35,288 bases of DNA from a virus, in IMG/VR virus record IMGVR_UViG_3300030108_005274, positions 1 to 35,288 of that record. The stretch is one strand, 5' to 3'. The translations under genes were made by a program, and so were the position numbers. Positions 1-8,132 of this stretch are shown one piece after another. Every line of letters starts with the position of its first letter. Within the stretch, counting starts at the first letter, position 1. A model generated the notes under the pieces. That model worked only from the letters and a program-made list of their open reading frames with translations. It was not told the origin of the DNA and did no database searches.

Positions 1-627
1 TTATTTTATTTCCTGCATTATATCCAAATGCAAGATTATAACTTCCAGTTACTACATTAGCACCCATTGCACAGTCACCAAGTGCAATATTATTACTACC
101 CGAAGTTACATTTTTACCAGCATAACATCCTAGTGCAATGTTATTAACACCACTTTGAATAGAATATAATGCAAAATTACCAAGTCCCACATTATAACTT
201 CCATTTCCAAGGCAACCAACTCCAAAACCAGCACTATTTCCAATATAAACATTTTCTGTACCAGTTTGTGGACAAGCACCTGCATACCTTCCAATTGCGA
301 CATTATTATTTGTAGTAGTTACACGCAATCCCGCATAAGATCCCAAAAATACATTAGAACTTCCCCCACTCATATCACGACCTGCCTCATTACCAATCAT
401 GGTATTCATGTTGCCACTACTTGTTGCCTCACACATCGCATTAAAACCAATCGCGATATTCTGACCAATACTTGTAGCCTTAGCACCGGCATTTGTTCCT
501 AAAAAGATATTACAATCACCTGAATTCAGGTCGTTACCAGCATTAGAACCTAGAGCTATATTGTAACAAGTATCAGAATCAGAAGCTGCTCCAGCACCTG
601 TTCCTGCATATAAGTTCTCTTGTCCGT
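1..627 (-). repeat. Second block of ~17-residue fibre rungs (NxxxGxxAG)
   Basis: Inside the fibre gene at least 12 consecutive units follow the GDGSALTG motif, each of the form N-[IV]-x-x-G-x-x-A-G followed by 7-9 variable residues and ending in G-[SD]-x. Examples are NIALGSNAG, NIFLGTNAG and NVAIGRYAG. At DNA level the period is about 51 bases and is well diverged. The block continues past the window edge. Confidence 0.85.
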
Positions 628-3600
628 CTGGTGAGAATCCAGCAGAGATACCAGTTAATGCAGAACCATCACCACAGAATTTAGTGGCACTAACGATACC
701 AGAAGCAGCATAAACTGTAGCAATACCAGATAAAGTTACATTAAAGGAACTATTACCATTGATCCAATAATTTGATCCATGACCAATCACAAGTTGACAA
801 TTATCAGTTGCAGAGGGAGCATTTACACAGCAACCTATCATAATATTACAAGAACCACTAGTAAGAAGATGTCCTGCTCTATATCCTACAAGGAAATTAC
901 CTGATCCAGAGGTAACACATTTTCCTGCATCATCTCCTAAGATAATATTACGTTCACCAGTTGAAAAAGTACCAACACCCCCTTTATATGCTGCGAAACC
1001 AATTGCGATATTTTCACCACCAGAACAATGTCTTTGTCCAGCTTGATCACCAATAAAAACATTATCATCATCGTCTACGAGGCACTTACCAGCAGCATCT
1101 CCTATGAGAATGTTGCTAGAACCATTATTAAGAGATCTACCTGCTTCTTTACCTAAAATTGTATTATTACTACCATCAACGATTAATTTTCCTGCTTCAT
1201 CTCCTAAGATAATATTACGTGAACCACCATCTATACATTGTCCTGTATGATATCCTAAGAGTATATTAGCAGAACCACCATCTATATTTTGACCAGAATT
1301 ATGCCCAACAATAAAGTTATCACTACCACCAATGATTGAACATCCTGCATTCTGTCCAAGGATGACGTTATTACTTCCACCATCGATTGCACATGCAGCA
1401 TTTTTTCCAACAATAAAGTTATTACCACCACCAGCTAAACAGTATCCTGCTTTCTGTCCAAAGATAACGTTATCTTGTCCATTTAGTCTATTAACTGATC
1501 CGGCACAGCATCCTATAAGAATGTTATTATTATTAGCTATACATCTTCCTGCATTACGTCCACTTATGAAATTATGGTCTCCAGATAAAGAATCTGTTGC
1601 TGTACAATCTCCAATGTAAACATTGTAACCTTCATTTTGTACTGATTTTCCAACACCAACACCAATAAACACATTATTGTCACCTGCACACATAGCTTTT
1701 CCAGTACAAGATCCAAGTAAAATATTATAACAGGCACTTGTACTGGCAGGTGTAATCGCAATACCAGCCTGAGTTCCAGCAATTAAGTTTCCGTCTGCGT
1801 CTGATTCGAATCCAACACCTGTTAAATTTGAACCATCACCAAAGAAATTAGTGGCACTTACGATACCAGAAGATCCATACATTGTAATAGCAGTGCCTAC
1901 ACTTGAGACACCACTTACATTTAATTGTTTTGTAAATAATGTTTCACCTGTGACTGTTGTGATTCCAGCAAATGTAGAAATACCACCAACATTTAAAGTG
2001 CTAAAAATATCAACAGTTTCTTGAGCATTTATGTTTGGAACATTTAAAGTATTAGTTCCAATTGTATATGTTAAATTTGCAGAACTAGTTAATCTACCAC
2101 CAGATCCACCATACACAAGTCCTGTTCCGGTTAGTGTTTCGTCTTTAATACCACTTCTTGCTGTTATTAATCCTACCGAATCTATATTTGTTACATCTTC
2201 GTATGTTAATGTGCCAGCAATTGAAACGTTACCACTAAATGTTGCAGCAGCACCAGTTATATTTCCAGAAAAAGTAGTTGCAGTTATGATACCAGATGTA
2301 TTAATACTTACTGTTGTTCCAATACCAACTGATTTTTCTTCACCACTTTCGTCGGTAAACTGTATTTCACCTGTCTCTGATTTTTTAATCGTGATAGCAG
2401 TCGTTCCTGATCCAATTTCAATCTCATCTATACCACTTATTTTCTTTTCAGTTGGATTTAGAGTAATTGATCCAGTTCCAATAGTTAATATACCCGTTAC
2501 TCTGGCATCACCATTGACAAGTAAGTCTGTAGTAGCACCACCAACCACAACATTGCCTATTGTGGTAACACCAGTTACCTCAAGATCATTAGCAATCTTG
2601 ACTTTCTTTGTCGTTGTAATTCCAGTATTACTATCAAATGTAGCCCACGTTCCACCAGCACCTGTGGATCCTCCACCACCACTAACAGTTTCAAATACAA
2701 AATTCTTTCCTGCTGGTTGTGATGTATCTACTTTTAAAAACTTACCGTTATATTCACTTAAATCAGTGGCAATACCAACAATATCATCAAGATATTGTAG
2801 TCTTGTTTCACCACCACCACCTAATGTGGATAGTTGTGTTTGAATGCGTCCTAAAAATAATCTATAATGTTGTTGAAGTTGATCTAACGTAACATAATTT
2901 TGATCTAAAGGTGTGAGTGGATCTGAAGTTTTTGTAGATGGTAGTGTTTCTTCAATTAAAGTTTCATTTATTTCACTCTCCTTTTTTAAATTTTCATAAA
3001 CTTCCTCAAGATGTTTAATTTTTGTTGAAAGAACAAAATTTTCTTTTTCTATATCTTTAATATTTAATTTATCAATTGTATCTTTAAAAGATTGTTCAAT
3101 TAATAAAATATTATCATTCTGTTCTTTTAAATTATTTTCACCACGAACTATTTCAATTTCAAGATTTGTAATTTTTTCAGTTAAATCTTTATTAATTGAT
3201 TTATTAACCTTTAAGTGTTCAATTACATCTTTCTTAAGTTTTTTAATCTCATTTACTTTAGTTTTTATAGTTTTAGATAAACCATCATTACCTGAATATA
3301 AATCATTGATTTTATTTTCTAAATTTGTAACAACTTCATTTAAATTTTCTTCTGTTTTAGATTCTATCTCAAACTGTTTTGTATCAATATTTGTTGAAAC
3401 TTCATCTATTAATTTAGAGAATTCTTCTTTAAATTGATTGAATTTTTTATCTGACCTTACTTCAGCATCAATTATATTTTTTTTATATTTTGGTAATTCT
3501 ACTTCTGCAAATTCATTAACTACCTCAGTTACATCTGTGACCTTGGACTTTATCTCAGTTAATGTTTTTGTATTAATACTTTTTACATTATCTTTTAACG

Positions 3601-3856
3601 TGTTTATATTTTCTTCTAACAAAAAGACATACGACATCATCGCATTGTCAAGATCCTCTTTTTTAAGGAAATCTTGCAATTCTGTTTTTATTTCATCTAC
3701 AATTTTAATTGTGTCAGTTATCTTATCAAATTTTGATAAGTGTTCTTTGAAAGAGTTAAAAGCCTCTGAGTAAGAATTTAAATTTGGTTTACCAACTAAA
3801 TTCTCATTATCTTTACTTTCTTCTTTAAAGTAATCTGAAGGTTTTTTGATCCCCAT
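1..3856 (-). CDS. Giant tail-fibre-like protein, partial (C-terminus beyond left edge)
   Basis: An uninterrupted minus-strand frame starts at the ATG at 3856, two bases after the gp16 stop, and stays open for 1285 codons to the window edge. The N-terminus is MGIKKPSDYFKEE. Residues ~20-320 are rich in K, E, N, L and I with heptad character, so a long coiled coil is likely. A Gly-rich linker follows (GGGG at ~347 and ~392). Fibre modules come next, including YEDVTNIDSVGLITARSGI near residue 550, a motif recurrent in marine T4-like phage fibres, and two copies of a GDGS-x-LTG motif (~675 and ~1060). Each GDGS motif precedes a block of ~17-residue NxxxGxxAG rungs (about 18, then at least 12). 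I infer a trimeric virion fibre or adhesin that touches the host surface. Proteins with such rungs often end in an intramolecular chaperone, which would lie outside the window. The target is unknown. Confidence 0.85.
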   Translation of the reverse strand, partial: MGIKKPSDYFKEESKDNENLVGKPNLNSYSEAFNSFKEHLSKFDKITDTIKIVDEIKTELQDFLKKEDLDNAMMSYVFLLEENINTLKDNVKSINTKTLTEIKSKVTDVTEVVNEFAEVELPKYKKNIIDAEVRSDKKFNQFKEEFSKLIDEVSTNIDTKQFEIESKTEENLNEVVTNLENKINDLYSGNDGLSKTIKTKVNEIKKLKKDVIEHLKVNKSINKDLTEKITNLEIEIVRGENNLKEQNDNILLIEQSFKDTIDKLNIKDIEKENFVLSTKIKHLEEVYENLKKESEINETLIEETLPSTKTSDPLTPLDQNYVTLDQLQQHYRLFLGRIQTQLSTLGGGGETRLQYLDDIVGIATDLSEYNGKFLKVDTSQPAGKNFVFETVSGGGGSTGAGGTWATFDSNTGITTTKKVKIANDLEVTGVTTIGNVVVGGATTDLLVNGDARVTGILTIGTGSITLNPTEKKISGIDEIEIGSGTTAITIKKSETGEIQFTDESGEEKSVGIGTTVSINTSGIITATTFSGNITGAAATFSGNVSIAGTLTYEDVTNIDSVGLITARSGIKDETLTGTGLVYGGSGGRLTSSANLTYTIGTNTLNVPNINAQETVDIFSTLNVGGISTFAGITTVTGETLFTKQLNVSGVSSVGTAITMYGSSGIVSATNFFGDGSNLTGVGFESDADGNLIAGTQAGIAITPASTSACYNILLGSCTGKAMCAGDNNVFIGVGVGKSVQNEGYNVYIGDCTATDSLSGDHNFISGRNAGRCIANNNNILIGCCAGSVNRLNGQDNVIFGQKAGYCLAGGGNNFIVGKNAACAIDGGSNNVILGQNAGCSIIGGSDNFIVGHNSGQNIDGGSANILLGYHTGQCIDGGSRNIILGDEAGKLIVDGSNNTILGKEAGRSLNNGSSNILIGDAAGKCLVDDDDNVFIGDQAGQRHCSGGENIAIGFAAYKGGVGTFSTGERNIILGDDAGKCVTSGSGNFLVGYRAGHLLTSGSCNIMIGCCVNAPSATDNCQLVIGHGSNYWINGNSSFNVTLSGIATVYAASGIVSATKFCGDGSALTGISAGFSPDGQENLYAGTGAGAASDSDTCYNIALGSNAGNDLNSGDCNIFLGTNAGAKATSIGQNIAIGFNAMCEATSSGNMNTMIGNEAGRDMSGGSSNVFLGSYAGLRVTTTNNNVAIGRYAGACPQTGTENVYIGNSAGFGVGCLGNGSYNVGLGNFALYSIQSGVNNIALGCYAGKNVTSGSNNIALGDCAMGANVVTGSYNLAFGYNAGNKI
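920..953 (-). repeat. 34-bp direct repeat, copy A
   Basis: These 34 bases match positions 1187-1220 with one mismatch (A versus T at the ninth or tenth base). They encode the rung segment RNIILGDDAGK. The other rungs are far more diverged at DNA level. Confidence 0.9.
1187..1220 (-). repeat. 34-bp direct repeat, copy B
   Basis: Partner of the repeat at 920-953, in the same frame and 267 bases (89 codons, about five rungs) away. It encodes RNIILGDEAGK, so the single mismatch changes Asp to Glu. Confidence 0.9.
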
Positions 3857-3858
3857 TA

Positions 3859-4293
3859 TTAAGACTTATCATTTAAACTAGTATTATTATTTAGAAGACC
3901 ATCTTTGAGCAGTTTTGACAACTCAGCAGTTGATCCTACAAACAAAGAATTATTTGTGACATTATTCGTTGTTTTCTGAATGTCCTCTTCAACTTCTTTA
4001 AGTTTTTTCTGTAAGTCCATTAATTTATCCGTGCTATCCGCAACTGATTTTATTAACTGACCTGCAACTTCATATGCTCTAGGACTCGCACTCTCACCGG
4101 CAACCTCCATTATACCATTTATTGCTTCTTGACCCTTTTCTATTAAGGAATACAACTGTCCTCTAGTATATTCATAATCTTTATCTACATCATTCTTATT
4201 TTTTGAAAGATTTAGTCTTTTCTCTTTCACAGGTTCAATTTCAACAGAATCTGTATTAAATGTTTTATTTAATGAATTAAATTTATCTTCCAT
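3859..4293 (-). CDS. gp16: Terminase small subunit, T4 gp16-like
   Basis: A protein of 144 aa; T4 gp16 is 164 aa. After a polar N-terminus, residues ~40-115 form a helical region (YTRGQLYSLIEKGQEAING, then SPRAYEVAGQLIKSVADST and a K/E-rich coiled coil) that matches the central helical core of T4-type small terminases. This subunit forms a ring that recognises phage DNA and regulates the large terminase gp17 during head filling. It lies six bases after gp15 and two bases before the fibre gene, within the T4 order 13-14-15-16. The large terminase, which normally follows, is not in the window. The family call rests on the motif pattern and the gene order. Confidence 0.85.
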   Translation of the reverse strand: MEDKFNSLNKTFNTDSVEIEPVKEKRLNLSKNKNDVDKDYEYTRGQLYSLIEKGQEAINGIMEVAGESASPRAYEVAGQLIKSVADSTDKLMDLQKKLKEVEEDIQKTTNNVTNNSLFVGSTAELSKLLKDGLLNNNTSLNDKS

Positions 4294-4299
4294 AATTCA

Positions 4300-5097
4300 T
4301 TATATATCCTTTTGTTGAGTTGGACTATATGTCTTACCATCAGAGAAGAATGAAGTTGTTTCACTGAATCCAAAATCATCATCAGGTCCTGCCGTGATTG
4401 GATCAGGTTCAACAGTGTATCTGACCTCACGTTTTTTATTTTTAGTATCGATATCAGTATGATAATCAATTTGTGCTTTCTTAATAATGCCTTGAGAAGA
4501 ATCTGGGACAGGTCCAAATAGATATGTTTTTGCTGTAAAGGATAGTGTGTATATTAAAGCTCTTCTAGTGGAAAAGTCACCTTCATAATCATCTTGAAAA
4601 TTTATTGAATCTAAAACTATTGGTATATCTCTTTTCTCACCAATAGAACTTACTAGATCTACTGATAAATTAAATGATGGTTGAAAGAATGGTAGTATTT
4701 GCTCAACAATTTGTAAAGCATCATCATTTATCTTTGTTAATATATTTAATTCAAACCCTATATTATATGGAACTGGCATGAAAACTTTTTTTATTTTTTC
4801 TCCATCTGATGCTTTGAATGTTTGTGTTACTCCAGTTTTTCTTGTTGAATCATACGTAACATTTGTCATTTCAAATGACATGCGAGGTAATGTTATTTGA
4901 ACTGGTTTATTTAAATCTGCTTGTTGTTCTAATCTTGCTAAGAATTTCTGTGAAGGACCATATGCCAAAGGAACTTTCATTTCACTATAAGTATCACCAT
5001 CTTTATCATCATGTCTGATGTAAATTGCATTAAATAATGTTCCAAAAGATATTATCGTCTTTCTAATTATTTGATGATAGTAGTAAGTTCCTAACAT
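4300..5097 (-). CDS. gp15: Tail sheath stabiliser and completion protein, T4 gp15-like
   Basis: A protein of 265 aa; T4 gp15 is 272 aa. The N-terminus MLGTYYYHQIIRKTIISFGTLFN is characteristic of gp15 in marine T4-like phages, as is the following region around KVPLAYGPSQKFLARLEQQ. The C-terminus is acidic and low in complexity, ending near GRKTYSPTQQKDI-like residues. In T4, gp15 caps the tail by forming a hexameric ring on the last sheath ring and joins it to the neck proteins gp13 and gp14. The ATG shares one base with the gp14 stop codon, which suggests translational coupling. Homology is well supported by length, N-terminus and position. Confidence 0.9.
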   Translation of the reverse strand: MLGTYYYHQIIRKTIISFGTLFNAIYIRHDDKDGDTYSEMKVPLAYGPSQKFLARLEQQADLNKPVQITLPRMSFEMTNVTYDSTRKTGVTQTFKASDGEKIKKVFMPVPYNIGFELNILTKINDDALQIVEQILPFFQPSFNLSVDLVSSIGEKRDIPIVLDSINFQDDYEGDFSTRRALIYTLSFTAKTYLFGPVPDSSQGIIKKAQIDYHTDIDTKNKKREVRYTVEPDPITAGPDDDFGFSETTSFFSDGKTYSPTQQKDI

Positions 5098-6527
5098 TAA
5101 AATGTACCAAATGGATTTCCTTCTGAGAAGTCAATGATGTCATCAGCTTCACTTTCGATTTCATCACCCTTATCATATTTATCAGCAAATTCTGCTGATT
5201 CTATAAAATCAACTGTAAATCTAGCATTAGAGGTCGCTCCAATAGCAACATCTCCTGCGACAAATGTGCCATCAGTTGTTCCCAATTTTAATATATTATT
5301 AACAGTATCCCATGATTTAACTCTACCCTTTGCCCCAGATATACTTCCAGTTATTTGCTCGTTAAATATGTAAGTTCCAACACCTGTAATAACTGGTGGT
5401 GGAGATATTGTTGCAATACCAGTTCCTGAAGTGTAACCTATACCAGCATCTTCTAATAATATTTGATTTACAAAACCATCAGTGCTTATACTTACTCTAC
5501 CAACAGCAGTTCCAACACCTGATGTAGGTGTGTTAAAGAATATGATTGGGTTTCTCGCATATCCACTTCCACTTGAGGCAATGCTGATTGCACCTACACC
5601 TGCAGAATCAGTAACGAGAACAGCTGTTGCTGCTGCACCAGCACCGTATGATGTAGATCCGACACCAGCGATAGTTGAGGTTGCACTTACGATAGTCACA
5701 GTTGGTGTAACAGTGTATCCTGCACCTGGATTTGTTATTAATATTTCTTTAATTGATTGTGATCCTAATATGGAGGTAGTGATTGCTACAGCAGTTGCAT
5801 CAACACCACCAGATGGTGCAGTTGATATTGATACAGTTGGAGTTTTTGAATAATCGAATCCATCATTATTTAAAATTATATTTCGAATATAACCAGCACT
5901 CGTAGTGATACCAACTGTTGCAGTTGATCCAATTGAAATTAATTGTAATGATGTTATATAACCTTGATCAACTAAGGTATCATCAATCATTTGTGTGGTT
6001 CTATTAATTTCATCCCAACCACCAATTTCATCTGAAAGTTCAAATAGTTCACATTTTAATTGATAAACATAATTTTTACCTAACTGATAAAATGGGTCTT
6101 CATGTTCAACAAATTTTATTTCAAATAGTCTTTTACCTAAAGGGAAAAATATTAAATCACCTTCACTCGGTCTCGTAGATACTTCAACTTCACCAGCGGG
6201 TAAAGACCCTAAAAATGGTGATATAAAGTCTTCAAATCTCTCTCTTGAAATAGTTACTGTTAATTCATCCTTTAAACTCATTCCAAATTTAGTTAAAACA
6301 TCTCCAGCACCAGAATAACCATCATATGTATTAACATATGCCTCAATTAAAAAGTTATCATTAAATGAAGAGGACTGAATTTCAGTTAATATTTGATCTT
6401 TTTTAACTATTTTACGTGGTAAATATACAATTTCAACCCCATAAATTTGCAACTGCTCATTTATGAGACTTTGAACTAAACGTTGCTCACTTTGTGATCC
6501 TTGTAAGAAGAAGGGATTTAATGCCAT
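5097..6527 (-). CDS. gp14: Neck protein, T4 gp14-like, enlarged by repeat modules
   Basis: A protein of 476 aa, almost twice the T4 gp14 length (256 aa). Residues 1-190 match gp14 of marine T4-like phages (MALNPFFLQGSQSEQRLVQ, then RERFEDFISPF and FFPLGKRLFEIKFVEHEDPF). Residues ~213-375 are an insertion of four related units built around [NS]xGxGY followed by xxPTVxI (NNDGFDY, NPGAGY, SSGSGY, DAGIGY). Residues ~380-440 hold a second module, FNEQITGSISGAKGRVKSW to GDVAIGATSNARF. The acidic C-terminus NPFGTF resumes the core. gp14 helps complete the head and joins it to the tail. The gene shares single bases with the gp13 stop and the gp15 start. Confidence 0.92.
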   Translation of the reverse strand: MALNPFFLQGSQSEQRLVQSLINEQLQIYGVEIVYLPRKIVKKDQILTEIQSSSFNDNFLIEAYVNTYDGYSGAGDVLTKFGMSLKDELTVTISRERFEDFISPFLGSLPAGEVEVSTRPSEGDLIFFPLGKRLFEIKFVEHEDPFYQLGKNYVYQLKCELFELSDEIGGWDEINRTTQMIDDTLVDQGYITSLQLISIGSTATVGITTSAGYIRNIILNNDGFDYSKTPTVSISTAPSGGVDATAVAITTSILGSQSIKEILITNPGAGYTVTPTVTIVSATSTIAGVGSTSYGAGAAATAVLVTDSAGVGAISIASSGSGYARNPIIFFNTPTSGVGTAVGRVSISTDGFVNQILLEDAGIGYTSGTGIATISPPPVITGVGTYIFNEQITGSISGAKGRVKSWDTVNNILKLGTTDGTFVAGDVAIGATSNARFTVDFIESAEFADKYDKGDEIESEADDIIDFSEGNPFGTF

Positions 6528-7372
6528 TATCCAATCATATCTAGTGGTGGGAGTTCATACTCAAGCATCATTCTTTCTCTTAAACTTTCTAATTCTCTCA
6601 CTGCATCCTCATAAATTTCTCTTCCATTTAATTCAATACCACCTGGTAATTTAACACCTTTAAATTTAATTAAATTTTGTCCCCACTGTTTTTTAATTAG
6701 TGCAGTAGCGTATCTTTTCAAAAATAAATCATTTAACATATTAGTAAAATCATCAGGGTTCAATGCTCTATAACATTCAATAACTATAAAAGAACCTACC
6801 TCTTGTGCTTTCCAATCAATATCCAAATATAATCTGTCTGTCCTCATATTAAATCTTATTTGTTTATCTGTAGTCAATAGAAAATCAATATCTTCAAGAT
6901 AAGTTTTTGTCATAGAGTATTGTAATAGATCAATAGAATTAAATCTGTACAAATCATTTAAAAATAATTGATACTTTATACTAAACATTCCACCAGAGAT
7001 GGTGCTTGAGTCAAATTTAAAAACTCTTTCAATCCCTAAAACAGGTTCAGGAACCTGTATGAAATTAGATGTCTCAACCCAATTACTTTGAATATTTCCA
7101 AAACCACTTATATCCGTAGAACCTCCAGTGGTGGTTACAATACCAACTCCTGTTGTTCCAGATGCTTTTCCTCTATCTATATCATCTTGAGTAAGTTCAT
7201 GCTTTAAATATACCTTCTCAACACCATTATAATGCCTTTCATTGTAAAGTTGTCTTGCATCATCCAATGCATCCTGAATTTGATCGTCATCAACATTTAT
7301 CTCTAATACTGGAGCACCTAGTTGTCGCAAACAATAATCAACAAATTCTTGTCTATTACTAATTAATGCCAT
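6527..7372 (-). CDS. gp13: Neck / head completion protein, T4 gp13-like
   Basis: A protein of 281 aa; T4 gp13 is 309 aa. The N-terminus MALISNRQEFVDYCLRQLG and the helix DDDQIQDALDDARQLYNERH are the standard signature of gp13 in this phage group. The middle and C-terminal part (FNSIDLLQYSMTKTYLEDID, then RALNPDDFTNMLNDLFLKRY, and a Leu/Glu-rich end) is also family-like. gp13 forms the neck ring with gp14 on the filled head, where the tail docks. A short Gly/Thr-rich loop at residues ~70-90 is probably lineage-specific. The gene shares one base with each neighbour, in the late structural run. Confidence 0.92.
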   Translation of the reverse strand: MALISNRQEFVDYCLRQLGAPVLEINVDDDQIQDALDDARQLYNERHYNGVEKVYLKHELTQDDIDRGKASGTTGVGIVTTTGGSTDISGFGNIQSNWVETSNFIQVPEPVLGIERVFKFDSSTISGGMFSIKYQLFLNDLYRFNSIDLLQYSMTKTYLEDIDFLLTTDKQIRFNMRTDRLYLDIDWKAQEVGSFIVIECYRALNPDDFTNMLNDLFLKRYATALIKKQWGQNLIKFKGVKLPGGIELNGREIYEDAVRELESLRERMMLEYELPPLDMIG

Positions 7373-7767
7373 CAGAAAGATCCTCCATCTAAAGATGTAA
7401 TGTCACCAGTAAAAGTAACAACACCACTTGTTGCTGTAATAATACCAGAATCCACTTTAACTCTATTTAACGTACTTATACCGCTTACATTTAATTCACC
7501 AATAGACCCTAGATCTGTAGCAACCACTCCACTTAGTTGACTTCCATCTCCTAAGTATGTAACAATTCCAGTTGTGGAAGATATAATTCCACTTGAAACT
7601 GTTATGATTCCCAGTGTGGATACACCACTTACAGATAATGTAGTGACAGAGGCAATACCACCAATTACATTTGTGGCATTATCTGATTGTTGTGGATTTA
7701 CGGATGGTTGAGTCGTTAAAACCTTTATTGCAGGTGAAGGTCCTATATTTGAATTAATTTCTGACAT
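7372..7767 (-). CDS. Small fibre-like virion protein
   Basis: A protein of 131 aa with a Pro/Ser-rich N-terminus (MSEINSNIGPSPAIKVLTTQ), then two copies of a fibre-type strand unit: VSGVSTLGIITVSSGI with IVTYLGDGSQLSGV, and VSGISTLNRVKVDSGI with GVVTFTGD. The GDGS-x-LSG motif is the same one that introduces the rung blocks in the large fibre at the left end of the window. I infer a small structural protein, perhaps a short fibre or an adaptor that trimerises with fibre chains. It lies between a 112-aa putative structural protein and gp13 and shares one base with each. No enzyme motif was seen, and the function is not known. Confidence 0.65.
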   Translation of the reverse strand: MSEINSNIGPSPAIKVLTTQPSVNPQQSDNATNVIGGIASVTTLSVSGVSTLGIITVSSGIISSTTGIVTYLGDGSQLSGVVATDLGSIGELNVSGISTLNRVKVDSGIITATSGVVTFTGDITSLDGGSF

Positions 7768-8105
7768 TACCTAGTCACCCCATCTCTTACTAGTGCTGAT
7801 CCTTCAACCACTCTCGTTTTTATTTCACCCGAAGTAACAACTACATCATATACATATCTACCAGGTTTGATATTCACTGTTTCAGTTGATGGTAATCCAA
7901 CTAAAATTTTTCCAGAAGTTGCATCACTTATAGAGGCAGTGAAGGTTGTTACACCTGAACTACTAGCATGTTTTCTCATTTGAGCTGCTATGGTGTAACC
8001 AGTCAAATTAAATGGTGAGTTATCTTGTGTGTTACCTAGTTCAAATGTTTGACTGAAAGTTGATCCAGCGTTTATAACTAGATTTGATACATATACTGCT
8101 GACAT
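7767..8105 (-). CDS. Conserved small beta-rich virion protein
   Basis: A protein of 112 aa. The start MSAVYVSNLVINAGSTFSQT leads into a domain of alternating strands (NLTGYTIAAQMRKH, then GKILVGLPS, then GRYVYDVVVTSG and RVVEGSALVRDGVTR). The layout resembles the small N-terminal domain of phage baseplate upper proteins of the BppU type: G-x-T-F, L-T-G-[YF]-x-[IAV]-x-[AM]-x-[IM]-R-K, then P-G-x-Y-x-Y-D-V. That assignment is by pattern only. Proteins like this commonly sit next to tail genes in marine T4-like phages, so a structural role is likely. The stop shares one base with the start of the next gene, and 27 noncoding bases precede the ATG. Confidence 0.7.
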   Translation of the reverse strand: MSAVYVSNLVINAGSTFSQTFELGNTQDNSPFNLTGYTIAAQMRKHASSSGVTTFTASISDATSGKILVGLPSTETVNIKPGRYVYDVVVTSGEIKTRVVEGSALVRDGVTR

Positions 8106-8132
8106 CTACTTTTATAATGATCCTAGTTATAT

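Larger units (their letters stand above)
785..1735 (-). repeat. First block of ~17-residue fibre rungs (NxxxGxxAG)
   Basis: About 18 consecutive units run from NILLGSCTG near residue 710 to a degenerate last unit near residue 1020. Typical units are NVILGQNAG, NIILGDEAG and NILIGDAAG. Many carry Cys in the variable part, which is unusual for this Cys-poor phage proteome. The regular one-turn length and the conserved Asn and Gly suggest a beta-solenoid or trimeric beta-prism shaft. Confidence 0.85.

Noticed and set aside
785-1735. Possible CRISPR array, because of short periodic repeats
   Set aside because: The period is about 51 bases in frame, the repeats are diverged at DNA level and encode a regular protein motif; there are no constant direct repeats with unique spacers.
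1564-1782. 72-codon minus-strand frame in another phase within the fibre gene
   Set aside because: Leu/Val-rich translation of a shifted frame of the rung block; the in-phase fibre reading has the NxxxGxxAG motif.
2031-2843. 270-codon open frame on the plus strand with a Pro/Val-rich translation
   Set aside because: It lies wholly antisense to the fibre frame, which has clear fibre motifs. Its composition (Val, Pro, Ser) is what a strand complement of a Gly/Thr-rich gene gives.
4269-4517. 82-codon minus-strand frame overlapping gp15 and gp16
   Set aside because: It is an out-of-frame reading across two well-recognised genes.
5134-5853. Plus-strand frames of 79 and 123 codons inside gp14
   Set aside because: They are the reverse complement of gp14 repeat units; no start signal or domain supports them.
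8106-8132. Possible late promoter in the short gap before the 112-aa gene
   Set aside because: TATAAAAG close to the ATG matches only 6 of 8 late-box bases and is too near the start codon to leave a leader.
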